DNA of 64,000 bases from Rikenellaceae bacterium. GTDB taxonomy: Bacteria; Bacteroidota; Bacteroidia; Bacteroidales; Rikenellaceae. Below are positions 48,183 to 56,472 of the stretch, in pieces (the first letter of the stretch is position 1; each line of letters begins with the position of its first letter). The notes below the pieces were generated by a model. The model was not told where the DNA came from and made no database searches. It saw only the letters and a program-made list of their open reading frames with translations. The stretch covers positions 1 to 64,000 of the forward strand of contig SUZM01000010.1 of the NCBI GenBank assembly GCA_015059965.1, read 5' to 3'. The translations under genes were made by a program, and so were the position numbers.

Positions 48183-49910
48183 ATGAACTACAGATCGCTT
48201 ACCCCGCAGGAGATCGAACGGCTCATCGAACGAGGCAACTACGCCACCGATTGGTCGAAGATCGAAGTTGCCCCCACATTTCGGTGCGAACAACTCACCC
48301 ACAGTCGCCTGTTGGGTCGTGTGCGCGTAGGCGATGAGGCCTCGATTTTCAACTCCACGGTCGAGAACTACGCGATCGGTGCCCGCAGCCGCATTGAGAG
48401 CATCACCCGCCTGGAGTGCCGCCGGCGCAGCAGCTTCGGCAATGGGGTAATGGTGGCCACGATGAACGAGTGCGAGGGGCGCCAAGTGAAGATCTACGAC
48501 CGCATGAGCGCCCAGATCGCCTACATGCTGGCCATCTACCGCCACCGCCCCGCGCTCATCGCACGCCTTGAAGCGATGATCGACCGCTACGCCGAGGAGC
48601 GCAGCAACGACATGGGTGAGGTGGGTGAAGATTGCCACCTGAACGGTGCCCGCTTTATCCGCGAGATGCGCATCGGCAACCGCGTGACGGTCGATGGATC
48701 GACCACACTCGAGAACGGCACGCTCTGCGACGATGTGCGCGTGGGGGTCGATGTCAAGGCCTACGACTTCATCATGGCCGAGGGGGCCCGTGTGGCCAAT
48801 GGCGTGATGATCGAACGCTGTTTCGTGGGCGAGAGCGTGATCATGGACAAGGGGTTCTCGGCCATGGAGTCGCTCTTCTTCGCCAATTCGCACTGCGAGA
48901 ACGGCGAGGCAGCGGCCATCTTTGCCGGACCCTACACCGTCTCGCACCACAAATCTTCGCTCCTGATTGCCGGTATGTTCTCCTTCTTCAACGCCGGCAG
49001 CGGCACGAACCAGAGCAACCACCTCTTCAAGAGCGGAGCCGTGCACCAGTCGGTGCATCCGCGCGGATGCAAATTCGCCAGCAGCGCCTATGTGATGTCA
49101 CCGGCCCTTGAGGGGGCCTTCACCGTCATTCTGGGCAAGCACTCGCACCACCACGACACCTCCTCCTTCCCCTACTCCTACCTGATCGAGAAGGAGGGAC
49201 GCTCGACCCTGATGCCCGGAGCCAACCTGAAAAGTTACGGCTTGGTGCGCGACATCGAGAAATGGCCCAAGCGCGACAAGCGTCGCCTGAAGCGCGACTG
49301 CATCAACTTCGAAGAGTACAACCCCTATATCGGCCAATCGCTCATCGCGGCCCTCACGACTCTGAATCGCCTGCGCGAGGAGGAGCCCGAAGCCGAATTG
49401 TTCAACTACAAACGTGTCTTCATCCAACGCGCAATACTCATGCGCGGCGTGAAGCTCTACCAGAAAGCGATTGTCGCCTCGCTTGGCGACCTGCTCACGC
49501 GCGGAAAGCTCAACGCAGCATGCGACGGCCGCGGCCGCTGGCTCGATATGGCGGGGCAGTACATCGCCAAATCCTATGTCGAGCAGCTGATCGCAGAGAT
49601 CGAGCAGGGTGAGATCACCTCAACGGAGCAGATCGACGAACGCTTCCGCCAATTCCTGGCCCACTACGACGACTATGCCCACCACTGGGCCCTATGTGCC
49701 TATGAGGAGCTGAGAGGTCGCCTGCCCGGCGAACGAGAGGTGGAGGATCTGATCACAGCAGGCCGCAATGCCCACGCTGCGCTTCGAGAGCTCACCGATG
49801 AGGATCGCCGCAAGGACTGCTCGATGGAGATGGCCGTAAGCTATGGCCTGGACAGCGACTCGGAGGAGGAGCTGCGGGCCGACTACTACAACGTTCGCGG
49901 ACTAAACTAA
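48183..49910 (+). CDS. DUF4954-like left-handed beta-helix protein
   Basis: 575 residues from ATG 48183. The first 300 residues show the imperfect hexapeptide pattern of acyltransferase/nucleotidyltransferase beta-helices (VGDEASIFNSTVENYAIGARSR; IGNRVTVDGSTTL). A His-rich segment, GKHSHHHDTSS, follows near residue 319. The C-terminal third is helical. It resembles DUF4954 of Bacteroidetes and spirochaetes; a sugar-nucleotide role is suspected but unproven. The VWA gene follows 49 bases later. Confidence 0.8.
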   Translation: MNYRSLTPQEIERLIERGNYATDWSKIEVAPTFRCEQLTHSRLLGRVRVGDEASIFNSTVENYAIGARSRIESITRLECRRRSSFGNGVMVATMNECEGRQVKIYDRMSAQIAYMLAIYRHRPALIARLEAMIDRYAEERSNDMGEVGEDCHLNGARFIREMRIGNRVTVDGSTTLENGTLCDDVRVGVDVKAYDFIMAEGARVANGVMIERCFVGESVIMDKGFSAMESLFFANSHCENGEAAAIFAGPYTVSHHKSSLLIAGMFSFFNAGSGTNQSNHLFKSGAVHQSVHPRGCKFASSAYVMSPALEGAFTVILGKHSHHHDTSSFPYSYLIEKEGRSTLMPGANLKSYGLVRDIEKWPKRDKRRLKRDCINFEEYNPYIGQSLIAALTTLNRLREEEPEAELFNYKRVFIQRAILMRGVKLYQKAIVASLGDLLTRGKLNAACDGRGRWLDMAGQYIAKSYVEQLIAEIEQGEITSTEQIDERFRQFLAHYDDYAHHWALCAYEELRGRLPGEREVEDLITAGRNAHAALRELTDEDRRKDCSMEMAVSYGLDSDSEEELRADYYNVRGLN

Positions 49911-49959
49911 ACGGTGCGTGGAGAGCAGACTCCCCCACCAAAGCCTGACACATTCGCCC

Positions 49960-50811
49960 ATGTACAGCCAAAGTATTACCCGCACACATCGAACACTCAT
50001 TGTCCTGGCGCTGGATCGCTCAGGTTCGATGTGTGAACAGATTGAGACACCCGACGGCCCCCGCACAAAGGCCGAAGCGGTATGTGAAATCGCCAATTCG
50101 CTCCTCTTCGAGCTCATAGAACGGGCTCGCCGCAGCGATGGCGTGCGCGACTACTACGACATTGCAGCCATCGGCTACTCGGGAGCCGGAATCGAACCCC
50201 TGCTGACGGAGAAGTGGCTCCTCTCGGTGAGCGAACTCGCACAGGACGAACCTCGCTACACCGAACGCCTGACCATCCACACGCTACCCGATGGCACGCA
50301 GAGCCTGCATCGGATCAAACGGCCCGAGTGGATCCGACCGAATGCAGCAGGCGAGACCCCGATGTACGCCCTCTTCTGTCAGGTACACGACCTGGTAAAG
50401 GCGTGGTGCTCGGATCCGCGAAACCGGGAGAGCTTCCCGCCCGTGGTCTTCCACATCACCGACGGCGAGGCCTCGGACTCCTCGCCCGACGATCTGCGCG
50501 AGATCTGCCGCGCCATTCGCGAGGAGGGAACACAGGATGGCAACACGCTCTTGCTGAACTGCCACCTCACGAGCCATACGCTCAACCCCCGCATCCTCTT
50601 CCCCTCCGGGATCGAGGAGCTGAACGAAAACCGCTATGCGCGGTTGCTCTACGACTGCTCGAGCGAGTTGCCCGCGGTCTTCGAGCAGGAGATTTGCCGG
50701 CTGAAGGGCAACTCCGGGCGAGGTCCCTTTCGCGGCATGAGCTACAACTGCTCCACGCAGGAGCTTATCACCCTGCTGAACATCGGCTCAATCAGCCTGC
50801 CGGTATATTAA
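49960..50811 (+). CDS. VWA-domain protein, TerY-like
   Basis: 283 residues, cytoplasmic. A von Willebrand A domain fills the first 200 residues with an intact metal site: DRSGSM (Asp19, Ser21, Ser23), Thr in GETPMY and Asp in HITDGEASD. Such proteins bind partners through the metal. VWA genes next to kinase-like genes occur in TerY-type signalling modules, and here the next gene is a degenerate kinase. The ATG at 49960 is chosen over a GTG at 49918. Confidence 0.85.
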   Translation: MYSQSITRTHRTLIVLALDRSGSMCEQIETPDGPRTKAEAVCEIANSLLFELIERARRSDGVRDYYDIAAIGYSGAGIEPLLTEKWLLSVSELAQDEPRYTERLTIHTLPDGTQSLHRIKRPEWIRPNAAGETPMYALFCQVHDLVKAWCSDPRNRESFPPVVFHITDGEASDSSPDDLREICRAIREEGTQDGNTLLLNCHLTSHTLNPRILFPSGIEELNENRYARLLYDCSSELPAVFEQEICRLKGNSGRGPFRGMSYNCSTQELITLLNIGSISLPVY

Positions 50812-50888
50812 CCGGGACCGAGGGGGAGGCAAGAGAGAGAAGGAAGAGAAGAGAGACAAGGAAGAAAAGGAAGAGAGATAGAAAAGAG
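50812..50888 (+). other. Long polypurine tract between VWA and kinase-like genes
   Basis: From 50817 nearly every base is A or G (about 70 bases, few pyrimidines). It supplies many GGAG-like ribosome sites and could form unusual DNA or RNA structure. Shorter purine-rich leaders occur before trxB (51876-51960) and the cytochrome c peroxidase gene. Confidence 0.7.
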
Positions 50889-51875
50889 ATGAAGATTATA
50901 CCTACGATACAGCAGTTGCTGGAGGCACTGGAAAATCCCGGCCGCGAACTCGCCAACACATTGTGGGGGGGGGATTTGCGGGCCACGAAGCCATTAGGAA
51001 AAGCCCAGATTTACCGATTCAGCCGCTTCGCCGAGGCGAAGTTCGACCTCCCGCAGGGCGTGGTGCTGGTGTCGCTGCCGTTGTATCCCGACACGGTAGA
51101 AGAGACACGCCGAGCCACCGCGCTCCGCGCTGTCGTCTCCTCACCCCGTCTCTGCCGCTCGGAATTTCTACACGATGCCTTCTGTTTTCCCGATCCGCTG
51201 GGCCACCTCCACACGGCCGACCTGGTCGCCGAATTTCTCCCCTCGGGTCGCCCGCTGGATGAGGTGCTCATGACGGGATGTCGAAGTGACCTTCTGATCG
51301 AGGAGCTCCGAAAGTTGGAGCGCGACTTCAAGGCTCGCGGAATAGCCCACAACAACCTCAAGCCCGAAAACCTCTGGCTGACAACCAAAGGGGAGCTGAT
51401 CGCCATCCGGGCCCATCGCATAACCCGTGAAGCGGAGTCCGAAGCCGACCGCAAGGCCTTTGCGGCCCTCGAACGAATGATTCGGCAGGCGGACACCGAG
51501 ACCCCCGACCTCGACCAGGAAGCCGAACACCGCCTACGGGCTCAGGAGGAGCTTTGGGAGGTAGGCCGCATGGCTGAGGGGATGATCCGGGTCTGCTATC
51601 AGGGGCTCTACGGATTTATGGACAGCAACCGCCAATGGGTCATTGAGCCCCATTTCCTCTGGGCCGGCGACTTCCGCGAAGGGCGCGCCGAGGTGCGTTG
51701 CAAGAGCGGCTTCGGTGTGATCGACAAAGAGGGAGACTTCGTTGTCGAACCCCACTTCAAGCAGATCGAATGGGACCCCGCAGCGTGTACGATCCTCGCC
51801 TCAGACCACCTGCACGAAATCCTGTTCGACTACAATGGCGAGAAGCTGGGGATTGTCCGACTGAAGGAGGCATAA
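50889..51875 (+). CDS. Predicted pseudokinase with C-terminal WG repeats
   Basis: 328 residues. Residues 40-200 resemble a protein kinase fold: hinge-like DLVAEFLPSGRPLDEVL (111-127) and a catalytic loop, HNNLKPENL (154-162), in which HRD has become HNN; the DFG position (near 173-177) reads IRAHR. No glycine loop is visible. It is therefore probably inactive as a kinase. Residues 235-325 hold two WG repeats (LYGFMDSNRQWVIEPHF, GFGVIDKEGDFVVEPHF) and a fragment of a third. Encoded behind the VWA gene, it is probably that protein's partner. Confidence 0.75.
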   Translation: MKIIPTIQQLLEALENPGRELANTLWGGDLRATKPLGKAQIYRFSRFAEAKFDLPQGVVLVSLPLYPDTVEETRRATALRAVVSSPRLCRSEFLHDAFCFPDPLGHLHTADLVAEFLPSGRPLDEVLMTGCRSDLLIEELRKLERDFKARGIAHNNLKPENLWLTTKGELIAIRAHRITREAESEADRKAFAALERMIRQADTETPDLDQEAEHRLRAQEELWEVGRMAEGMIRVCYQGLYGFMDSNRQWVIEPHFLWAGDFREGRAEVRCKSGFGVIDKEGDFVVEPHFKQIEWDPAACTILASDHLHEILFDYNGEKLGIVRLKEA

Positions 51876-51946
51876 GCAACCAAAGAGAGGGTGTGTGAAG
51901 GGGTAAGGAGAGAAGATGTGAAGATGTAAAGGATAAATTAGAAGTA

Positions 51947-51979
51947 AAAACTTAATAATAGAAAACTTAATAATAGAAA
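51947..51979 (+). repeat. Short tandem repeat before trxB
   Basis: AAACTTAATAATAGA occurs twice in tandem in the AT-rich leader, followed by a partial third copy. It may only reflect low complexity. Confidence 0.5.
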
Positions 51980-51998
51980 ACCTAAACAAATAACTACT

Positions 51999-52931
51999 AT
52001 GGAACAAGTAAAAGTATTGATTATCGGTAGTGGCCCGGGTGGCTTCACCGCCGCCATTTACACCTCGCGTGCCAACCTGCAGCCCGTATTGTACGAAGGC
52101 ATTCAGCCCGGAGGTCAGCTCACGACGACCACCGAGATTGAGAACTTCCCCGGCTATCCCGAGGGAACGAACGGTACGGAGATGATGGCCGACCTGAAGA
52201 AGCAGGCTCAGCGCTTTGGCGCCGACATCCGCTCGGGTCAGATCACGGAGGTGGATCTCTCGAAGCGCCCCTTCCGCGTAGTGGTAGATGGCACGCATGA
52301 GATCGAGGCCCAGTCGCTGATCGTAGCCACGGGAGCCTCAGCCAAGTACCTGGGTCTGCCCTCGGAGACGAAGTATCGCGGCATGGGTGTGAGCGCCTGC
52401 GCCACCTGCGACGGTTTCTTCTACCGCAAGCGCGACGTGGCCGTTGTAGGCGGCGGCGATACGGCTTGTGAGGAGGCCACCTACCTCGCAACCCTCTGCA
52501 AGAAGGTATACCTGATCGTCAGAAAGCCCTTCCTGCGTGCCTCGAAGGCGATGCAGGAGCGCGTCTTCAACACCCCCAACATCGAGGTGCTCTTCGAGCA
52601 CAACACCAAGGAGGTGCTGGGCGATGAGGATGGCGTAACGGGCGCGCTGCTCGTTCACACTTCGGGTGCCGAGAAGGAGATCGCCATCGACGGCTTCTTC
52701 CTGGCCATCGGCCACCACCCCAACACCGAGGTATTCAAGGGTCAGCTGGAGCTGAATCCCGAGGGATACATCGTTGTTGAGCCCGGTACGTCGAAGACCT
52801 CGGTTGAGGGCGTATTCGCCGCCGGCGACGTGAAGGATCCCCACTACCGTCAGGCCATTACTGCCGCAGGTTCGGGCTGCATTGCCGCCTTGGATTGCGA
52901 GCGCTGGCTGATGGCCAACTCGATCAAGTAA
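51999..52931 (+). CDS. trxB: Thioredoxin reductase
   Basis: NADPH-dependent flavoenzyme that reduces thioredoxin. The 310 residues contain FAD motif GSGPGG (10-15), redox pair CATC (134-137), NADPH motif GGGDTA near 153 and the C-terminal FAD segment GVFAAGDV. The length is typical. A long AT-rich, purine-rich leader precedes it. Confidence 0.97.
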   Translation: MEQVKVLIIGSGPGGFTAAIYTSRANLQPVLYEGIQPGGQLTTTTEIENFPGYPEGTNGTEMMADLKKQAQRFGADIRSGQITEVDLSKRPFRVVVDGTHEIEAQSLIVATGASAKYLGLPSETKYRGMGVSACATCDGFFYRKRDVAVVGGGDTACEEATYLATLCKKVYLIVRKPFLRASKAMQERVFNTPNIEVLFEHNTKEVLGDEDGVTGALLVHTSGAEKEIAIDGFFLAIGHHPNTEVFKGQLELNPEGYIVVEPGTSKTSVEGVFAAGDVKDPHYRQAITAAGSGCIAALDCERWLMANSIK

Positions 52932-52964
52932 CCCCTTAAGGGGAGTTCTATAAATCAGGTCGAG

Positions 52965-53897
52965 TTGAGTTTTTCGGTAACCATACTTGGTTCATCGTCG
53001 GCCAAACCCACGGTTGGGCGCCACCCCTCGGGGCAGGCGCTCAACCTTCATGAGCAGTTCTTCCTCATTGATGCCGGCGAAGGGGTGCAGCAGCAGCTCT
53101 TCCGCTACGGCATCAACCCGCTGAAGTTGCGGGCGGTCTTCCTCTCGCACCTCCACGGCGACCACTGCTACGGGTTGTTCCCCCTGCTCTCGACCCTGAA
53201 CCTCTACGGCCGAAAAACGCCTCTTACGATCTTTGCCCCGGCACCCTTCGGCGAGATCCTGGAGTACCACTGCCGCTACTTCGACACCGACCTCGGATAT
53301 GAGGTGCAGTGGCAGGAGGTCGATACCACGGCGCACCGCCTCCTATACGAAAATCGCACCCTCGAGGTGTGGTCCATCCCCCTACGGCACCGGGTACCGA
53401 CCGCCGGATTTCTCTTTCGGGAGAAGGAGCCTCCTCTGAACGTAGAAAAGTTCAAGATCGAGAAATACGGCCTCTCGATCGCCCAGATTACGGCCGCCAA
53501 ACGAGGAGAAGACGTACTGCTGGAGAGCGGAGAAGTGGTTTGCAACGAGGAGCTCACCTACCGTCCCTATCGGGCTCGCGCCTACGCCTACCTCTCCGAT
53601 ACGAACTTCTCGGCCAAGGCCGCACACCTCTGCCACGGGGTGGATCTGATGTACCACGAGGCCACCTACGCCGCCGCGGAGCAACGCTCGGCACGCGAAC
53701 GTGGCCACTCCACCACCCTCGATGCCGCGAAAGCCGCCCTCCAAGCCGAGGCCGGAGGGCTCCTGATCGGCCACTTCTCCTCGCGCTACAAAGATCTACA
53801 ACTTTTGGTCGAGGAGTGTAGGAGCCTCTTCGAGAATACGCAGATCGCCGAAGAGGGCAAAACCTTTACCATTCCAGAAAACCGCATCCGCCGATGA
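52965..53897 (+). CDS. rnz: Ribonuclease Z
   Basis: Endonuclease that trims tRNA 3' ends. 310 residues, with metallo-beta-lactamase zinc motif HLHGDH (62-67), further His/Asp ligands in LSDTNF and GHFSSRY, and the N-terminal VTILGSSSAKPTVGRHPSG. The only start giving this N-terminus is a TTG at 52965; no in-frame ATG is near. The stop overlaps the next gene's ATG by 4 bases. Confidence 0.95.
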   Translation: MSFSVTILGSSSAKPTVGRHPSGQALNLHEQFFLIDAGEGVQQQLFRYGINPLKLRAVFLSHLHGDHCYGLFPLLSTLNLYGRKTPLTIFAPAPFGEILEYHCRYFDTDLGYEVQWQEVDTTAHRLLYENRTLEVWSIPLRHRVPTAGFLFREKEPPLNVEKFKIEKYGLSIAQITAAKRGEDVLLESGEVVCNEELTYRPYRARAYAYLSDTNFSAKAAHLCHGVDLMYHEATYAAAEQRSARERGHSTTLDAAKAALQAEAGGLLIGHFSSRYKDLQLLVEECRSLFENTQIAEEGKTFTIPENRIRR

Positions 53898-54634
53898 TCA
53901 CCAAAGCCGAAATACAACTCGTCCGCTCGCTGGCCGACAAGCGCAACCGCGACCGCGAGGGCCTCTTTGTCGCCGAGGGCGAAAAACTCATCTCCGAGAT
54001 CCGCTCTTCGTCCCTCCGCATCCGCCGCATCTACGCCACGGATGGGCTCTTCTCGGGCCCCGAGGTTACGATCGTGAGCGGGAAGGAGCTCGAACGCCTC
54101 ACCCAGCTCAAGACGGCCAACAACTCGCTGGCCGTAGTTGAGATCCCGCACCACAAGTTGGAGATCGAGGCCCTGAAGGGGCAGTTGGTTTTGGCCCTCG
54201 ACGAGGTGCAGAACCCCGGTAACCTGGGCACCATCATCCGCCTGGCCGATTGGTTCGGCATCCGCCACATCCTCTGCTCGCACACCTCAGCCGACTGCTT
54301 CAATCCCAAGGTCGTACAAGCCACCATGGGGGCCATTCTGCGGGTCAGAGTCCACTACACTGACCTTGAAAAGAGCCTCTCAGAGGCTCGGAATGCAGGC
54401 ATCCCGATCTATGGCACCTTCCTCGAGGGGGAGAACCTCTACCAAACAGCACTCACCGAATCGGGAATCATCCTGATGGGTAACGAAGGGCGCGGCGTAA
54501 GCCCCGCATGTGCCGCTACGGTAAGCCGCAAGCTCTACATTCCGCCCTACCCGGCCGACCGACCGAGCTCCGAATCACTCAACGTCGCCATGGCCACCGG
54601 TATCGTCTGCGCCGAATTCCGGCGCCGCAGTTGA
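53894..54634 (+). CDS. SpoU/TrmH-family RNA 2'-O-methyltransferase
   Basis: SAM-dependent methyltransferase with a trefoil knot; 246 residues. All three SPOUT motifs are visible: NPGNLGTIIRLADWFG, ILMGNEGRGVSP and SLNVAMATGIVCAE. An N-terminal substrate-binding domain (about residues 1-85) is present, as in rRNA or tRNA Gm methyltransferases; the target is unknown. Overlap with rnz (ATGA) implies coupled translation of two RNA-processing genes. Confidence 0.93.
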   Translation: MITKAEIQLVRSLADKRNRDREGLFVAEGEKLISEIRSSSLRIRRIYATDGLFSGPEVTIVSGKELERLTQLKTANNSLAVVEIPHHKLEIEALKGQLVLALDEVQNPGNLGTIIRLADWFGIRHILCSHTSADCFNPKVVQATMGAILRVRVHYTDLEKSLSEARNAGIPIYGTFLEGENLYQTALTESGIILMGNEGRGVSPACAATVSRKLYIPPYPADRPSSESLNVAMATGIVCAEFRRRS

Positions 54635-54655
54635 TCCCCCGCCACGAATTGAAAA

Positions 54656-54693
54656 CGAGCATGCGGAGAGGCAAATGCCCCTCCGCATGCTCG
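54656..54693. terminator. Hairpin between the SpoU gene and the glucosaminidase gene
   Basis: An almost perfect 17-bp stem (54656 to 54693) centres on GCAAATGC, with no clear T run. It separates two convergent genes. Confidence 0.65.
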
Positions 54694-54784
54694 CTATAGG
54701 AAGACTCTAACAGGTAGATCCAAAAGGCGAATAAACGACTCACCTTTCGGCTGATTCGATCTACCCCATCCGGAGGTCGGCAGG

Positions 54785-55780
54785 TTATCGAAGGCGAATC
54801 CGAGCACCGGCGGAGAAGAGCTGTTCTCCGCGCTTGAGTTTGTTGAGCTTTCTCAGGCTCTTCTGCTGGATACCGTAGCGCTGCGAGACCGAGAAAAGGC
54901 TCTCACCCTCGGCGGCCGTGTGAAACTCCTCGCTGCCCTGCCAGAATTTTTTCTTGCGCTCGAGGAAGATCACCTCCCCGGTCAGAGGCTGCGCATCGGA
55001 CTCCAGTTCGTTGAACTTTCTGAGGTTGTGGGCCGATATGCGCAACTCCTTGGCAATCAGTTCGAAGGTATCATCCCGCTGGGCTCTCACGAAGGGAATG
55101 CCGTTACAGCGGTGCACGCTATGAGGGCCGTGGGTTCCGAGCGTAATTTGGAAATTATCGGGATCAACCCCCTCGGCCACCGTCTCGGCGGGACGATGAA
55201 CGGAGGCGGCCTCCTCGAAACGCTCGAGCTCCCGACGGGCATAGAGATCGGAGCCTCCCTCACGGTCAAAGAGGTAGAGGCGGCTCTCCTCGATGATCCG
55301 GATCAGGCGCTGGGCATAGTCGGGAGCCGTGGCGTAGCCGGCAGCCTTCAGGCCGCGGGCCCAACTGCGGTAGTCGTCCGGGGCATAGACAAAGAGCGAG
55401 TCGTAGCGCGGCTGCTTGTCCAGGAATTCGGCATGGTCCTCATACGAAGCCTCAACCGTAGGATAGGCGCGAAAACACTCGCCCTTCTCGTCGTCATCGT
55501 GATAGACCTTTTTGCCGGTCCAGTTTTTCTTGCACTTGATGCCGAAGTGGTTGTTCGACGAGCGAGAGAGGAAGCTGTTTCCGCAGTCGGACTCAAGGAT
55601 TCCCTGGGCCAAAGTGATGCTGGCCGGGATTCCGTAGCGCTCCATGTGGTCGATGGCGATCGGGTGGTAACGGTCAATATACTCCTCACGCGTTTGGCGT
55701 GTTTGTCCCTGAATATCGGCCGAATGACCGATAAAAAGCGCAAAAAGGAGCAAAATGATTGCTTTTTGGGAAATATTCAT
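54785..55780 (-). CDS. Secreted glucosaminidase with two LysM domains
   Basis: Peptidoglycan hydrolase of 331 residues. After a cleaved signal peptide (about 1-25) comes a GH73-type domain (30-165; ITLAQGILESDCGNSFLS has the catalytic Glu, and NNHFGIKC is typical). Two LysM wall-binding motifs follow near 230-270 and 285-330. Such enzymes remodel the wall during growth or division. It is transcribed away from DUF4254. Confidence 0.92.
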   Translation of the reverse strand: MNISQKAIILLLFALFIGHSADIQGQTRQTREEYIDRYHPIAIDHMERYGIPASITLAQGILESDCGNSFLSRSSNNHFGIKCKKNWTGKKVYHDDDEKGECFRAYPTVEASYEDHAEFLDKQPRYDSLFVYAPDDYRSWARGLKAAGYATAPDYAQRLIRIIEESRLYLFDREGGSDLYARRELERFEEAASVHRPAETVAEGVDPDNFQITLGTHGPHSVHRCNGIPFVRAQRDDTFELIAKELRISAHNLRKFNELESDAQPLTGEVIFLERKKKFWQGSEEFHTAAEGESLFSVSQRYGIQQKSLRKLNKLKRGEQLFSAGARIRLR

Positions 55781-55788
55781 TATATTTG
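55781..55788 (+). promoter_or_regulatory. -7 promoter box of DUF4254
   Basis: TATATTTG, about 80 bases before the ATG at 55870 and touching the start codon of the opposite gene. Confidence 0.5.
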
Positions 55789-55814
55789 TTAAATATTTGG
55801 TGCTTTTACGTTAG

Positions 55815-55822
55815 CAAAGATA
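55815..55822 (-). promoter_or_regulatory. -7 promoter box of the glucosaminidase gene
   Basis: Reads TATCTTTG on the minus strand, 34 bases before the glucosaminidase ATG. It faces the DUF4254 promoter, and the two transcripts would overlap by a few bases. Confidence 0.65.
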
Positions 55823-55869
55823 AAGGATAATCATGAAATAAACAATACAAACCTAATAAAACAAAGCTT

Positions 55870-56472
55870 ATGTTTACCGAAAATGCCAACCGTATTTTCC
55901 GTCAGGTAATCGACGACTACCACCGCCACGACGATGTGGATTTCCCCATCGCCAACCCCTTTGAGAAGGGTTCGATTGATTTCCTTCTGTATGAGAAGTG
56001 CTGGGTGGACACCGTACAGTGGCACTTGGAGGACATCATTCGCGATCCGCAGATCGATCCCGTGGCCGCCCTGGCCCTGAAGCGCCGCATCGATAAGTCG
56101 AACCAAGTGCGTACCGATATGGTAGAGTATATCGACTCCTACATGCTCGAGAAGTATAAGGAGGTGAAGCCCGCCGCCGATGCCCGCATCAATACCGAGA
56201 CCCCGGCCTGGGCCATCGACCGCCTCTCGATCCTGGCCCTGAAGATCTACCACATGCACTGCGAGACGGTGCGCGAGGATGTCTCGGACGACCACCGCGC
56301 CGCCTGCCAGAAGAAGCTCGATGTGCTTCTGACCCAGCAGGTAGACCTCTCGCAGGCCATTGAGGAGCTCTTCGACGATATCGCCTCGGGTCGCAAGTAC
56401 ATGAAGGTCTACAAGCAGATGAAGATGTACAACGATCCCGCGCTGAATCCCGTGCTCTATGCCAAAAAGTAA
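55870..56472 (+). CDS. DUF4254 family protein
   Basis: A 200-residue, all-helical soluble protein (MFTENANRIFRQVIDDYH at the start), matching DUF4254, a family of unknown function. Its end overlaps the start of a glycosyltransferase 9 gene by 14 bases, which suggests a shared role in LPS or glycan assembly; that link is inference. Confidence 0.85.
   Translation: MFTENANRIFRQVIDDYHRHDDVDFPIANPFEKGSIDFLLYEKCWVDTVQWHLEDIIRDPQIDPVAALALKRRIDKSNQVRTDMVEYIDSYMLEKYKEVKPAADARINTETPAWAIDRLSILALKIYHMHCETVREDVSDDHRAACQKKLDVLLTQQVDLSQAIEELFDDIASGRKYMKVYKQMKMYNDPALNPVLYAKK

Noticed and set aside
50214..50888. Long upstream extension of the kinase-like gene
   Set aside because: The frame runs through the VWA gene in another phase with Arg/Pro-rich nonsense composition; the ATG at 50889 begins the protein-like sequence.
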